Source: an uncultured Porphyromonadaceae bacterium (GTDB lineage: Bacteria; Bacteroidota; Bacteroidia; Bacteroidales; Muribaculaceae). From it: 5,808 nucleotides of DNA. The notes under the pieces are model-generated. The model worked only from the letters and a program-made list of their open reading frames with translations. It did no database searches and was not told the DNA's origin. How positions within the stretch are numbered: the first letter of the stretch is position 1; each line of letters begins with the position of its first letter. The stretch covers positions 1 through 5,808 of the forward strand of contig CAMWOD010000092.1 of assembly GCA_947175715.1 (NCBI GenBank), written 5' to 3'. Positions 1 to 5,808 of this stretch are shown one piece after another. Both the position numbers and the translations under genes were made by a program.

Positions 1-7
1 TATCAGT

Positions 8-1096
8 ATGTATCGCAGGATTGCTGTAAAGATAGGGTCGAATGTGCTGTCGCGAGCCGATGGCACCCTCGATTTCACCCGCATGAGCGCCCTGGTCGAC
101 CAGGTGGCCGAGCTGCGCCGCCAAGGTGTGGAGGTGATCATGATTTCGTCGGGAGCTGTAGCGTCGGGGCGCGGAGAGTTGCGTCTCGACCGTCATCTCG
201 ACCCCGTGGCGGCCCGCCAGCTCTACTCGGCGGTGGGTCAGGCCAAGCTTATCAACCGCTACTACGAGCTATTCCGCGACCATGGCATGGCATGCGGGCA
301 GGTGCTCACCACCAAGGAGAATTTCGCCTCGCGCCGCCACTACCTCAATCAGAAACACTGCATGGAGGTGATGCTCGCCAACGGTGTGACTCCGATAGTC
401 AACGAAAACGACACTGTGTCGGTGACCGAGCTTATGTTTACCGACAACGACGAGCTGTCGGGGCTGATAGCCACCATGATGGGTATGGAGGCTCTGATAA
501 TATTGAGCAACATCGATGGTATATACGATGGCGACCCCGCCAACCCCGCATCGCAGGTGATACCTGTGATAGCGCCAGGCACCGATGCGTCGCAGTATAT
601 ACAGGCGTCGCGCTCGTCGCTGGGGCGCGGCGGCATGGGCACTAAATACCGCATAGCCTCAAAGGTGGCCTCGGAGGGGATAGCTGTGATTATTGCCAAC
701 GGCAAGCGCGACAACATATTGCCACAACTGGTGCTCACCGACGCTCCCACCGTGCCCCACACACGCTTCATGCCCGAGCCCGAACCTACATCGGGGGTGA
801 AGAAGTGGATAGCCCACAGCGACGGTTTTGCTAAGGGCACGATCCACGTCAACCAGGGAGCCGCCGATGCCATTATGGCCAGCCAGGGGGCTTCGCTCCT
901 GGCGGTGGGTGTGACTGATGTAGAGGGTGACTTCGAAAAAGACGACATAGTGCGCGTGGTCGACCCCGATGGCTCACTCATAGCCCTGGGGCGCACCTAC
1001 TACGGCTCGGATGCCGCCCGCAACAACATGGGGCGCACCGGCCTGCGCCCGGTGATCCACGCCGACTACCTATATACTACGAAAAATCATGACTGA
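8..1096 (+). CDS. proB: Glutamate 5-kinase (gamma-glutamyl kinase), ProB
   Basis: Cytoplasmic enzyme that phosphorylates L-glutamate with ATP to gamma-glutamyl phosphate, the first and usually proline-inhibited step of proline synthesis. The 362 residues match the classical two-domain form (E. coli ProB is 367). An amino-acid kinase domain fills about residues 3-245: phosphate-binding VKIGSN with K8 (7-12), SSGAVASG (47-54), NEND (132-135), the DND triplet (146-148) and GRGGMGTK (206-213). A C-terminal PUA domain follows at about 270-355, with the typical stretch VGVTDVEGDFEKDDIVRVVD near 300-319. No key motif is missing. The ATG at 8 is the first in the window and leaves a very short N-terminus before the kinase strand. 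The frame is open back to base 2, so the real start could be a few codons further left, outside the window. No Shine-Dalgarno site is visible. The 3' end overlaps proA by 8 bp. The function is near certain; only the start is in doubt. Confidence 0.96.
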   Translation: MYRRIAVKIGSNVLSRADGTLDFTRMSALVDQVAELRRQGVEVIMISSGAVASGRGELRLDRHLDPVAARQLYSAVGQAKLINRYYELFRDHGMACGQVLTTKENFASRRHYLNQKHCMEVMLANGVTPIVNENDTVSVTELMFTDNDELSGLIATMMGMEALIILSNIDGIYDGDPANPASQVIPVIAPGTDASQYIQASRSSLGRGGMGTKYRIASKVASEGIAVIIANGKRDNILPQLVLTDAPTVPHTRFMPEPEPTSGVKKWIAHSDGFAKGTIHVNQGAADAIMASQGASLLAVGVTDVEGDFEKDDIVRVVDPDGSLIALGRTYYGSDAARNNMGRTGLRPVIHADYLYTTKNHD

Positions 1097-2333
1097 CTAT
1101 ACCCCGATATTCAAGAATGCCCGCAAGGCGTCACGCTCGCTGATCAACGTGAGCCCGAAGCGCATCAACCGACTGCTGCTCGACACCGCCGACGCCATTG
1201 AGGTCCATACCACTGCAATTCTCCAGGCCAACGAACGCGACCTTGCTCGGATGGACGAGAAAAATCCGAAGTACGACCGACTTAGGCTCACCACCGACCG
1301 ACTTGCCGCTATTGCTGCCGACATGCGCTCGGTCGCCGCACTCCCCACCCCCTTAGGACGCACAATCGACGAGTGGACACGACCCAACGGTATGACAATC
1401 AAGAAAGTGAACGTGCCATTCGGCGTGATAGGTGTGATATATGAGGCACGCCCCAACGTCACCTTCGATGTATTCGCCCTCACCCTCAAGGCCGGTAGCG
1501 CTGTGCTGCTCAAGGGTGGCAGCGACGCTCACTACACCAACGAATGCTCGGCGCAGTTGCTGCGCCGATGCGTGGAGCAGGCTGGCATCGACATCGACTC
1601 GGTGCAGCTGCTGCCTATGGAGCATGAGTCGACCGGGGCGATGCTCCAGGCTGTGGGATATGTCGACCTGATAATACCCCGAGGATCCAAGGGGCTGATA
1701 GAATATGTGCGCGACAACTCGCGTGTGCCGGTAATCGAGACCGGCGCCGGAGTGTGCCATACTTACCTCCATGCGTCAGGGCGCACCGACTATGCCCAGC
1801 GCATGGTGTACAATGCCAAGACACGCCGTCCGTCGGTGTGCAACACACTCGATACTCTGATCATCGACCGCTCGCGCCTCGCCGACCTGCCACAGGTGGT
1901 GGCGCCGATGCTTGAGAAGAATGTGGTGATCTATGCCGACGCCGAGGCTTACGCCGCGCTCGAGGGTAAGTACCCGCTGCTTGAGCATGCCACCGCCGAC
2001 GATTTCGGCCGCGAATGGCTCGACTACAAGTGCTCGGTCATCACCGTTGACGGGGTCGACGAGGCCATCGACACCATAGCCCGCTACGGGTCGCACCACA
2101 GCGAGGCCATAGTGGCCGAGGATGCCGAAGCCATCGATAAGTTCACACGCCAGGTCGACGCAGCTTGTGTGTATGTCAATGTGTCGACAGCATTCACCGA
2201 TGGCGCGCAGTTCGGATTTGGCGCGGAAATCGGCATCTCCACGCAGAAGCTCCACGCCCGCGGCCCCATGGCCCTACCCGAAATCACCACATATAAGTAT
2301 ATAATAACCGGCCACGGGCTTACCCGCGACTGA
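1089..2333 (+). CDS. proA: Glutamate-5-semialdehyde dehydrogenase (gamma-glutamyl phosphate reductase), ProA
   Basis: Cytoplasmic NADPH-dependent reductase that converts the unstable gamma-glutamyl phosphate made by ProB into glutamate 5-semialdehyde, which cyclises to pyrroline-5-carboxylate. The 414 residues fit the family (E. coli ProA is 417). It belongs to the aldehyde dehydrogenase superfamily. Visible family marks are FGVIGVIYEARPNVT (111-125), LKAGSAVLLKGGSDA (133-147), PRGSKGLIEYV (197-207), the predicted catalytic Cys251 in RRPSVCNTLDTLI, and the C-terminal ProA signature with GAEIGISTQKLHARGP (about 378-393). The start ATG lies inside the last codons of proB (shared bases 1089-1096). 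This suggests translational coupling and suits enzymes that pass on a labile intermediate. No Shine-Dalgarno site is seen upstream. Nothing is truncated or missing. Confidence 0.96.
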   Translation: MTDYTPIFKNARKASRSLINVSPKRINRLLLDTADAIEVHTTAILQANERDLARMDEKNPKYDRLRLTTDRLAAIAADMRSVAALPTPLGRTIDEWTRPNGMTIKKVNVPFGVIGVIYEARPNVTFDVFALTLKAGSAVLLKGGSDAHYTNECSAQLLRRCVEQAGIDIDSVQLLPMEHESTGAMLQAVGYVDLIIPRGSKGLIEYVRDNSRVPVIETGAGVCHTYLHASGRTDYAQRMVYNAKTRRPSVCNTLDTLIIDRSRLADLPQVVAPMLEKNVVIYADAEAYAALEGKYPLLEHATADDFGREWLDYKCSVITVDGVDEAIDTIARYGSHHSEAIVAEDAEAIDKFTRQVDAACVYVNVSTAFTDGAQFGFGAEIGISTQKLHARGPMALPEITTYKYIITGHGLTRD

Positions 2334-2352
2334 CTTCATAACCAATAAGACA

Positions 2353-3696
2353 ATGCAACTCAACCAACTCACAGCAATAAGCCCCATCGACGGGCGTTAT
2401 CGCTCGAAATGCGAGCAGCTCGACGAATATTTCTCGGAGTTCGCACTCATCCGCTACCGTGTGCGCGTGGAGGTGGAATATTTTATAGCACTCTGCGAAA
2501 TTCCGCTGCCACAGCTCGCCACAGTGCCAACCGACACATACGACCGTCTGAGGGCGATATACCGCGACTTCTCACTGGCCGATGCCCAGCGCATCAAGGA
2601 TATCGAAGCTACCACCAACCACGACGTAAAGGCGGTGGAATATTTCCTCAAAGAGCAGTTTGACGCTCTCAACCTGTCGGCATACAAGGAGTTTATACAC
2701 TTCGGCCTCACGTCGCAGGACATCAACAACACGGCTGTGCCGATGTCGATACGCGAGGCCGTACACAATGTGTACCTGCCCGCCCTGGAGCAGCTGGTGG
2801 AGGAGTTGGAGCAACGTGCCGACGAGTGGGCCGAGCTGCCTATGCTTGCCAAGACCCACGGCCAGCCGGCATCACCCACACGACTGGGCAAGGAGATACG
2901 TGTGTTCAGCTACCGACTGAGCCAGCAGATCGACCTGCTGAAAAGCACTCCTATCTCAGGAAAATTCGGCGGTGCCACGGGCAATTTCAACGCTCACCTC
3001 ACAGCCTATCCGCAGATCGACTGGCAAGACTTCGCGGCACGATTCCTGGAGCGCCGCCTCGGTATTCAGCGCGAGCAATACACCACACAGATCTCCAACT
3101 ACGACAACCTGGCCGCTCTGTTCGACGCTCTGCGACGCATCAACACCATAATACTCGACCTCGACCGCGATATGTGGATATACATATCGATGGAGTACTT
3201 CAAGCAGCGCATCAAGGAGGGTGAGGTTGGCTCGTCGGCTATGCCACACAAGGTCAACCCCATAGATTTTGAGAACTCGGAAGGTAACATCGGAATGGCC
3301 AACGCCATCTATTCGCATCTGGCCCAGAAGCTCCCCGTGAGCCGCTTGCAGCGCGACCTTACCGACTCAACCGTGCTGCGCAACATAGGTGTGCCCATGG
3401 CCCATTCGCTTATCGCCATAGCATCGACTCTCAAGGGGTTGGGCAAGCTGCTGCTCAACGCCGAGGCGATAGAGCGCGACCTTGCGCAGATGTGGAGCGT
3501 GGTGGCCGAAGGCATTCAGACGATACTGCGCCGCGAAGGGTACCCCAACCCCTACGAGACGCTTAAGGCGTTGACCCGCACCAATCAGCACGTCACAGCT
3601 GAGTCGATAGCGCAGTTTATCGACAATCTTGATGTGAGCGATGAGGTGAAGGCTGAGCTGCACCGCCTCTCGCCGTCGACCTATACTGGATATTGA
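2353..3696 (+). CDS. purB: Adenylosuccinate lyase, PurB
   Basis: Cytoplasmic lyase used twice in purine synthesis: SAICAR to AICAR plus fumarate, and adenylosuccinate to AMP plus fumarate. It belongs to the fumarase/aspartase superfamily and normally forms a homotetramer with shared active sites. The 447 residues align closely along their length with E. coli-type PurB (456), from the N-terminal LTAISPIDGRY onward. Key regions are TTNHDVKAVEYFLKE (87-101, H90), LTSQDINN (119-126), KTHGQPASPT with the predicted general-acid His169, and the signature loop GSSAMPHKVNP (293-303) with catalytic-loop serines 294-295. After it come FENSEGN and SRLQRDLTDSTVLRN. The C-terminus stops at a TYTGY sequence, a little earlier than E. 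coli, which looks like family variation rather than truncation. The ATG lies 19 bp after proA with no TAnnTTTG promoter box in between, so it is probably read from the proBA transcript. The convergent gene downstream ends 12 bp away. Confidence 0.96.
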   Translation: MQLNQLTAISPIDGRYRSKCEQLDEYFSEFALIRYRVRVEVEYFIALCEIPLPQLATVPTDTYDRLRAIYRDFSLADAQRIKDIEATTNHDVKAVEYFLKEQFDALNLSAYKEFIHFGLTSQDINNTAVPMSIREAVHNVYLPALEQLVEELEQRADEWAELPMLAKTHGQPASPTRLGKEIRVFSYRLSQQIDLLKSTPISGKFGGATGNFNAHLTAYPQIDWQDFAARFLERRLGIQREQYTTQISNYDNLAALFDALRRINTIILDLDRDMWIYISMEYFKQRIKEGEVGSSAMPHKVNPIDFENSEGNIGMANAIYSHLAQKLPVSRLQRDLTDSTVLRNIGVPMAHSLIAIASTLKGLGKLLLNAEAIERDLAQMWSVVAEGIQTILRREGYPNPYETLKALTRTNQHVTAESIAQFIDNLDVSDEVKAELHRLSPSTYTGY

Positions 3697-3708
3697 TCTG
3701 GAGGGATT

Positions 3709-3852
3709 TTATAATCTCAGTTTAACGCATTTCCCGGCGATGTGGAGCAGATATACTCCCGTAGCCGGGATTTCTATGCTCTGTAGCGGCTGCAGTTGGG
3801 CCAATAAGCGTCCGGTGAGATCGTAGAGTGTGGCCTGGCGGTTGACTGTAAG
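3709..3852 (-). other. Region encoding the C-terminal T9SS-like sorting domain
   Basis: Residues about 600-646 have the pattern of type A sorting domains: a beta strand leading to LYDLTGR, a variable stretch, then PATGVYLLHIAG and a basic C-terminus ending KLRL. In Bacteroidetes this domain guides transport across the outer membrane by the type IX system and is usually removed. No T9SS component is in the window, so whether the domain is functional here is unknown. Confidence 0.65.
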
Positions 3853-5649
3853 CCGATCGCCGCTGAGCAGCCAGGGGGCCTCGCCATCGGCTGTGATTTC
3901 ATCGACACCTACGAAGTTGGACTCAATGATGTTGGCAAATCGTCCCCACAGAGCATCATTGCGATAGGCTGGGGTAGCGCCGATGGGCACCACCAGCTGG
4001 GCGTTGTCGCATACCCGCTGCTCAAACCCCGAGGTGCGGAGGCCGTAGCCAGGGTCGGCGGCTATCCATGTGGGGGGGAGGACGCTGAACGATATGATAG
4101 TGTCGAGCTCGTGGCAACCGTTGAAGGCATCCTCGGCCACGGCTCCCACTCCCTCCTCAAGCATCAGGGTGGAGAGGGAGCGGCAATTGTCAAACGCTCC
4201 ATGACCTATCTCGCTCAAGTGCGACTTGACTATGAAAATAGCCATGGTGGAGCATCCGCTGAAAGCGTCCTCGCCGATGCGTTCTACTGTGGCTGGCAAT
4301 GGCATGTAGTATAGTGCATTACAGTCCTTAAAGGTGTAGTCGGCTATCTCGGTGATACCATTGTCGAGCCGAGCCAGGTGCAGTGCCGAGCATCCGGCAA
4401 AAGAGCCTACCCCAAGTGTGCGGAGCGATGAGGGGAAGTCGACGATGAATAGCTTGCGGCACCCGCTGAAAGCGTAGTCGCCGATACTCTCAAGTCCTTG
4501 ATTCAAATTGATTTCCTTAAGCCCATAGCAAGCGCTGAAAGCGTAGTCGCCGATGCTTACTAATGATGCGGGAAGGGTGATAGTGGTGAGGCCTGAGCAG
4601 TTGGCAAACGCTTCGTTGCCGATGGTGGCTACACCTTGGGCAAGACTCAAGTGCGATAGGTAGCGGCAGTCGGTGAATGCGCCGTCGCTGAGATCTGTCA
4701 CTCCCGATGGTATATCGATTTCGGTGACTGCCGTGTGGGCGAATGCGTAACTACCAATTGACTTGACCCCGGTGGGTATTATTATATCCTTGAGCTTGTG
4801 GCAGTTGAAAAATACGGAGTCGGCTATCGTTTCAATCGATGAGGGTAGTACTATGCGCTCCACTGTGGTGCAGTCAGCGAATAAAAGTGCATCAATATGG
4901 CGTATAGGCACGTTAAATTCAGCCTCGGTGAGCATGGAGCATCGTGACAGGGCGCGGCGACCTATTGTGGCTTCGCGGGCTGATAGCGATAGCGATAGCA
5001 TGCCCGAATTCATAAAGGCCGAGTCGCCAATTGTGATTTTGTCGCCACTGAGCGAAAAGTGCGTCAATCGAGAGCATCCGTAGAATGCCGAGTTGCCGAT
5101 GTAGGTGAATCCTGAGCCAGCCATGGTAAGGCGTGAGCACCCGCTGAATGAGTGGTTGCCGATGCGGATCACGCGGTCGATGCCGGTGATGGTGGTGAGA
5201 TGTGAGCAGGCATCAAAGGCCTTGTCGGGGATAGTGGTGATGTGTTGGGGCCACACGACTGTGCGCAGGCTTGTGCAACCTGAGCATACCCCATCACCTA
5301 TGGCGGTGATTTTGTCGCTAAATGTTATTTCAGTGAGCCAGCTACATCCAGAGAATGCGTAATGGCCAATGGATGTGATGGTTTGGGGTAGGTTGATAAA
5401 AGTGATTTTGGTGCAATTCTCAAATGCGCGATTGCCGATAGCAGTGACTTTGTAGGTTTCGCCTTCATGCTCCACCTCCTCGGGTATGGTGAGAACCCAC
5501 GAATAATTGGTGTTCTGCAGCCGCTCCACCTCTACCTCATTATCGCCAATGACGGTATAATAAATTCCACCCTCGATGAAGTCGTTGGCGCGTGCTCCGA
5601 GGGACAAAATTGCGATAATTAAGGTGATTATAAGTCTATGTGTGTTCAT
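3709..5649 (-). CDS. BspA-like leucine-rich-repeat surface protein with C-terminal T9SS-type sorting domain
   Basis: Predicted exported 646-residue protein. Residues 1-21 form a signal peptide: a short charged start, hydrophobic LIITLIIAILSLG, and an ARA cleavage site before N22. There is no lipobox cysteine, so a lipoprotein is unlikely. Residues 22-70 are a short N-terminal cap. Residues 71 to about 526 hold 20 repeats of the LRR_5/BspA type (I-G-x-x-A-F-x-x-C-x-x-L-x-x-I-x-L-P), beginning at 71, 94, 117, 140, 163, 184, 207, 229, 252, 275, 298, 320, 343, 366, 389, 412, 435, 458, 481 and 504. Most are 23 residues; a few are 21-22. A linker with VPIGATPAYRNDALWGRFANI (551-573) is typical of this family. 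The end (about 600-646: LYDLTGRLL, then GVYLLHIAGKCVKLRL) resembles T9SS type A sorting domains. Family members are often surface proteins implicated in adhesion or host binding; the ligand here cannot be read from sequence. Base composition is less GC-rich than in proBA-purB. The call is firm at family level only. Confidence 0.9.
   Translation of the reverse strand: MNTHRLIITLIIAILSLGARANDFIEGGIYYTVIGDNEVEVERLQNTNYSWVLTIPEEVEHEGETYKVTAIGNRAFENCTKITFINLPQTITSIGHYAFSGCSWLTEITFSDKITAIGDGVCSGCTSLRTVVWPQHITTIPDKAFDACSHLTTITGIDRVIRIGNHSFSGCSRLTMAGSGFTYIGNSAFYGCSRLTHFSLSGDKITIGDSAFMNSGMLSLSLSAREATIGRRALSRCSMLTEAEFNVPIRHIDALLFADCTTVERIVLPSSIETIADSVFFNCHKLKDIIIPTGVKSIGSYAFAHTAVTEIDIPSGVTDLSDGAFTDCRYLSHLSLAQGVATIGNEAFANCSGLTTITLPASLVSIGDYAFSACYGLKEINLNQGLESIGDYAFSGCRKLFIVDFPSSLRTLGVGSFAGCSALHLARLDNGITEIADYTFKDCNALYYMPLPATVERIGEDAFSGCSTMAIFIVKSHLSEIGHGAFDNCRSLSTLMLEEGVGAVAEDAFNGCHELDTIISFSVLPPTWIAADPGYGLRTSGFEQRVCDNAQLVVPIGATPAYRNDALWGRFANIIESNFVGVDEITADGEAPWLLSGDRLTVNRQATLYDLTGRLLAQLQPLQSIEIPATGVYLLHIAGKCVKLRL
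4464..4554 (-). repeat. Exact 22-bp direct repeat at LRR units 14 and 15
   Basis: Bases 4464-4485 and 4533-4554 are identical over 22 bp and lie exactly 69 bp apart, one repeat period. On the minus strand they encode the IGDYAFS start of units 15 and 14. A close relative sits at unit 18 near 4256-4277. The rest of the two units differs. This could reflect an old duplication with later divergence, or local gene conversion. Confidence 0.8.
4982..4999 (-). repeat. Three tandem copies of a hexamer (GATAGC on the plus strand)
   Basis: GATAGC occurs three times in tandem. In the minus-strand gene it encodes the LSLSLS stretch at residues 218-223 of the irregular repeat unit 7. Gain or loss of a copy would add or remove two residues without changing the frame. 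Confidence 0.75.
5587..5649 (-). other. Signal peptide of the BspA-like protein
   Basis: Codons 1-21 encode a short polar start with His and Arg, a hydrophobic core of about 13 residues, and the small-residue site ARA followed by ND. This fits Sec export with signal peptidase I cleavage after A21. It also supports the ATG at 5649 as the true start, because a signal peptide begins exactly there. Confidence 0.8.
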
Positions 5650-5656
5650 TGAGGAG

Positions 5657-5664
5657 CAAAGGTA
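5657..5664 (-). promoter_or_regulatory. Bacteroidetes -7 promoter box for the BspA-like gene
   Basis: On the minus strand the sequence is TACCTTTG, a full match to the Bacteroidetes sigma-70 (SigABfr-type) -7 consensus TAnnTTTG. It ends 7 bases before the ATG at 5649. No TTG-type -33 element is visible 19-21 bases upstream, although a run of six A (minus strand) lies just upstream at 5669-5674. If used, transcription would start at or within a few bases of the ATG. Confidence 0.5.
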
Positions 5665-5699
5665 GGCATTTTTTCTGTGCTGTAGGGGATTATGCCGTG

Positions 5700-5807
5700 T
5701 TATTTAACATTTTGTATGATTAATTCTGTTGAAATCGGGGGCTTAAGACCCGATTCCCCAATATTTGTTAACGCTGAGGACGCATATCGCCACGAGATTT
5801 TTGTCTT
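5700..5807 (-). other. Open reading frame of 35 codons running in from the right edge
   Basis: On the minus strand a frame is open from the window edge (codon ending at 5805) to a TAA at 5700-5702. It reads through KISWRYASSALTNIGESG and ends in IIQNVK. It has no start in the window. Its codons (TTA, ACA, TCA, GTT, CAA) differ from the GC-ending codons of the metabolic genes, and 35 open codons can occur by chance. It could be the tail of a gene just outside, 50 bp upstream of the BspA-like gene, or a non-coding repeat. I do not recognise a protein family. Confidence 0.2.
5733..5755. repeat. Inverted repeat, 7-bp arms with 9-base spacer
   Basis: AATCGGG at 5733-5739 pairs perfectly with CCCGATT at 5749-5755. 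The spacer contains the palindrome CTTAAG (5742-5747). No T-run follows on either strand, so it is a poor fit to an intrinsic terminator. It lies 84 bp or more upstream of the BspA-like gene start and could be an operator, an RNA hairpin or part of a dispersed element; the role is unknown. Confidence 0.45.
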
Positions 5808-5808
5808 G

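Larger units (their letters stand above)
4072..5439 (-). repeat. Twenty BspA-type (LRR_5) repeat units within the coding region
   Basis: Residues 71-526 form 20 consecutive units with a period of 23 residues (69 bp). Units 5 (163-183, 21 residues), 7 (207-228) and 11 (298-319) are shorter; units 7 and 11 lack the usual cysteine. Unit 3 has VC in place of AF. The units are well diverged from one another, except for a block of near-identical DNA at the start of units 14 and 15. Such a solenoid would give a long curved surface for protein or glycan contacts; this is inferred from the family. Confidence 0.88.

Noticed and set aside
349..996. 215-codon minus-strand open frame inside proB
   Set aside because: It lies wholly antisense to a well-supported ProB, has no recognisable family pattern, and arises from the GC-rich codon pattern of the opposite strand.
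1776..2255. 159-codon minus-strand open frame inside proA, and a 145-codon one inside purB (2454-2891)
   Set aside because: Both are antisense shadows of intact conserved enzymes, with no signal peptide, motif or promoter of their own.
3698..3720. Intrinsic terminator at the purB/BspA-like junction
   Set aside because: The pairing CTG-AG-ATT with AAT-CT-CAG is interrupted by bulges and lacks a T-run, so it is too weak to annotate as a terminator.
4763..5083. 106-codon plus-strand open frame inside the BspA-like gene
   Set aside because: It is opposite the LRR array, and its regularity reflects the repeats of the coding strand.
4072..5439. CRISPR array suggested by regular 69-bp spacing
   Set aside because: The period is in frame, encodes LRR_5 units, and the units are diverged without constant repeats and unique spacers.
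5657..5664. Shine-Dalgarno-like GGAG match just upstream of the BspA-like start
   Set aside because: The purine stretch GAGGAG (5651-5656) is on the plus strand; on the coding strand it reads CTCCTC, the anti-SD sense, so it is not a ribosome binding site.

Overview
The window looks like a chromosomal piece of a gut-type Bacteroidales bacterium, possibly Muribaculaceae; this is inferred and no database search was possible. Four things point there. The PurB and ProB sequences are of bacterial housekeeping type. There are no clear Shine-Dalgarno sites. One gene has a Bacteroidetes-style TAnnTTTG promoter box. The same gene encodes a BspA-like leucine-rich-repeat surface protein with a C-terminal domain resembling the type IX secretion (T9SS) sorting domain. 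By eye, the three metabolic genes are moderately GC-rich (about 55% in a sampled line), the surface-protein gene is lower (about 43-47% in sampled lines), and the flank at the right edge is lower still.

Layout. Bases 8-3696 carry three co-directional plus-strand genes: proB (glutamate 5-kinase), proA (glutamate-5-semialdehyde dehydrogenase) and purB (adenylosuccinate lyase). proB and proA overlap by 8 bp, and proA is followed by purB after 19 bp with no recognisable promoter between them, so all three are probably co-transcribed. ProB and ProA carry out the first two steps of proline synthesis from glutamate. PurB acts twice in purine synthesis and releases fumarate each time. The gene making the last proline enzyme (proC) is not in the window. 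The true start of proB may lie just left of the window.

Bases 3709-5649 carry one minus-strand gene, convergent with purB across only 12 bp. It encodes a 646-residue predicted secreted protein with a signal peptide, 20 BspA-type (LRR_5) repeats of about 23 residues, a short linker and a C-terminal sorting-like domain. The gene contains short DNA repeats consistent with a tract evolving by repeat duplication or slippage. Its best promoter candidate lies only 7 bases before the ATG, implying a leaderless or nearly leaderless mRNA.

Bases 5650-5808 are non-coding or ambiguous. They hold the promoter box, a 7-bp inverted repeat, and a 35-codon minus-strand open frame that runs off the right edge. 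I see no CRISPR array, insertion sequence, tRNA or rRNA. The metabolic genes are ordinary. The points most worth a second look are the surface-protein gene and its upstream region; I do not see strong evidence of a wholly new system.
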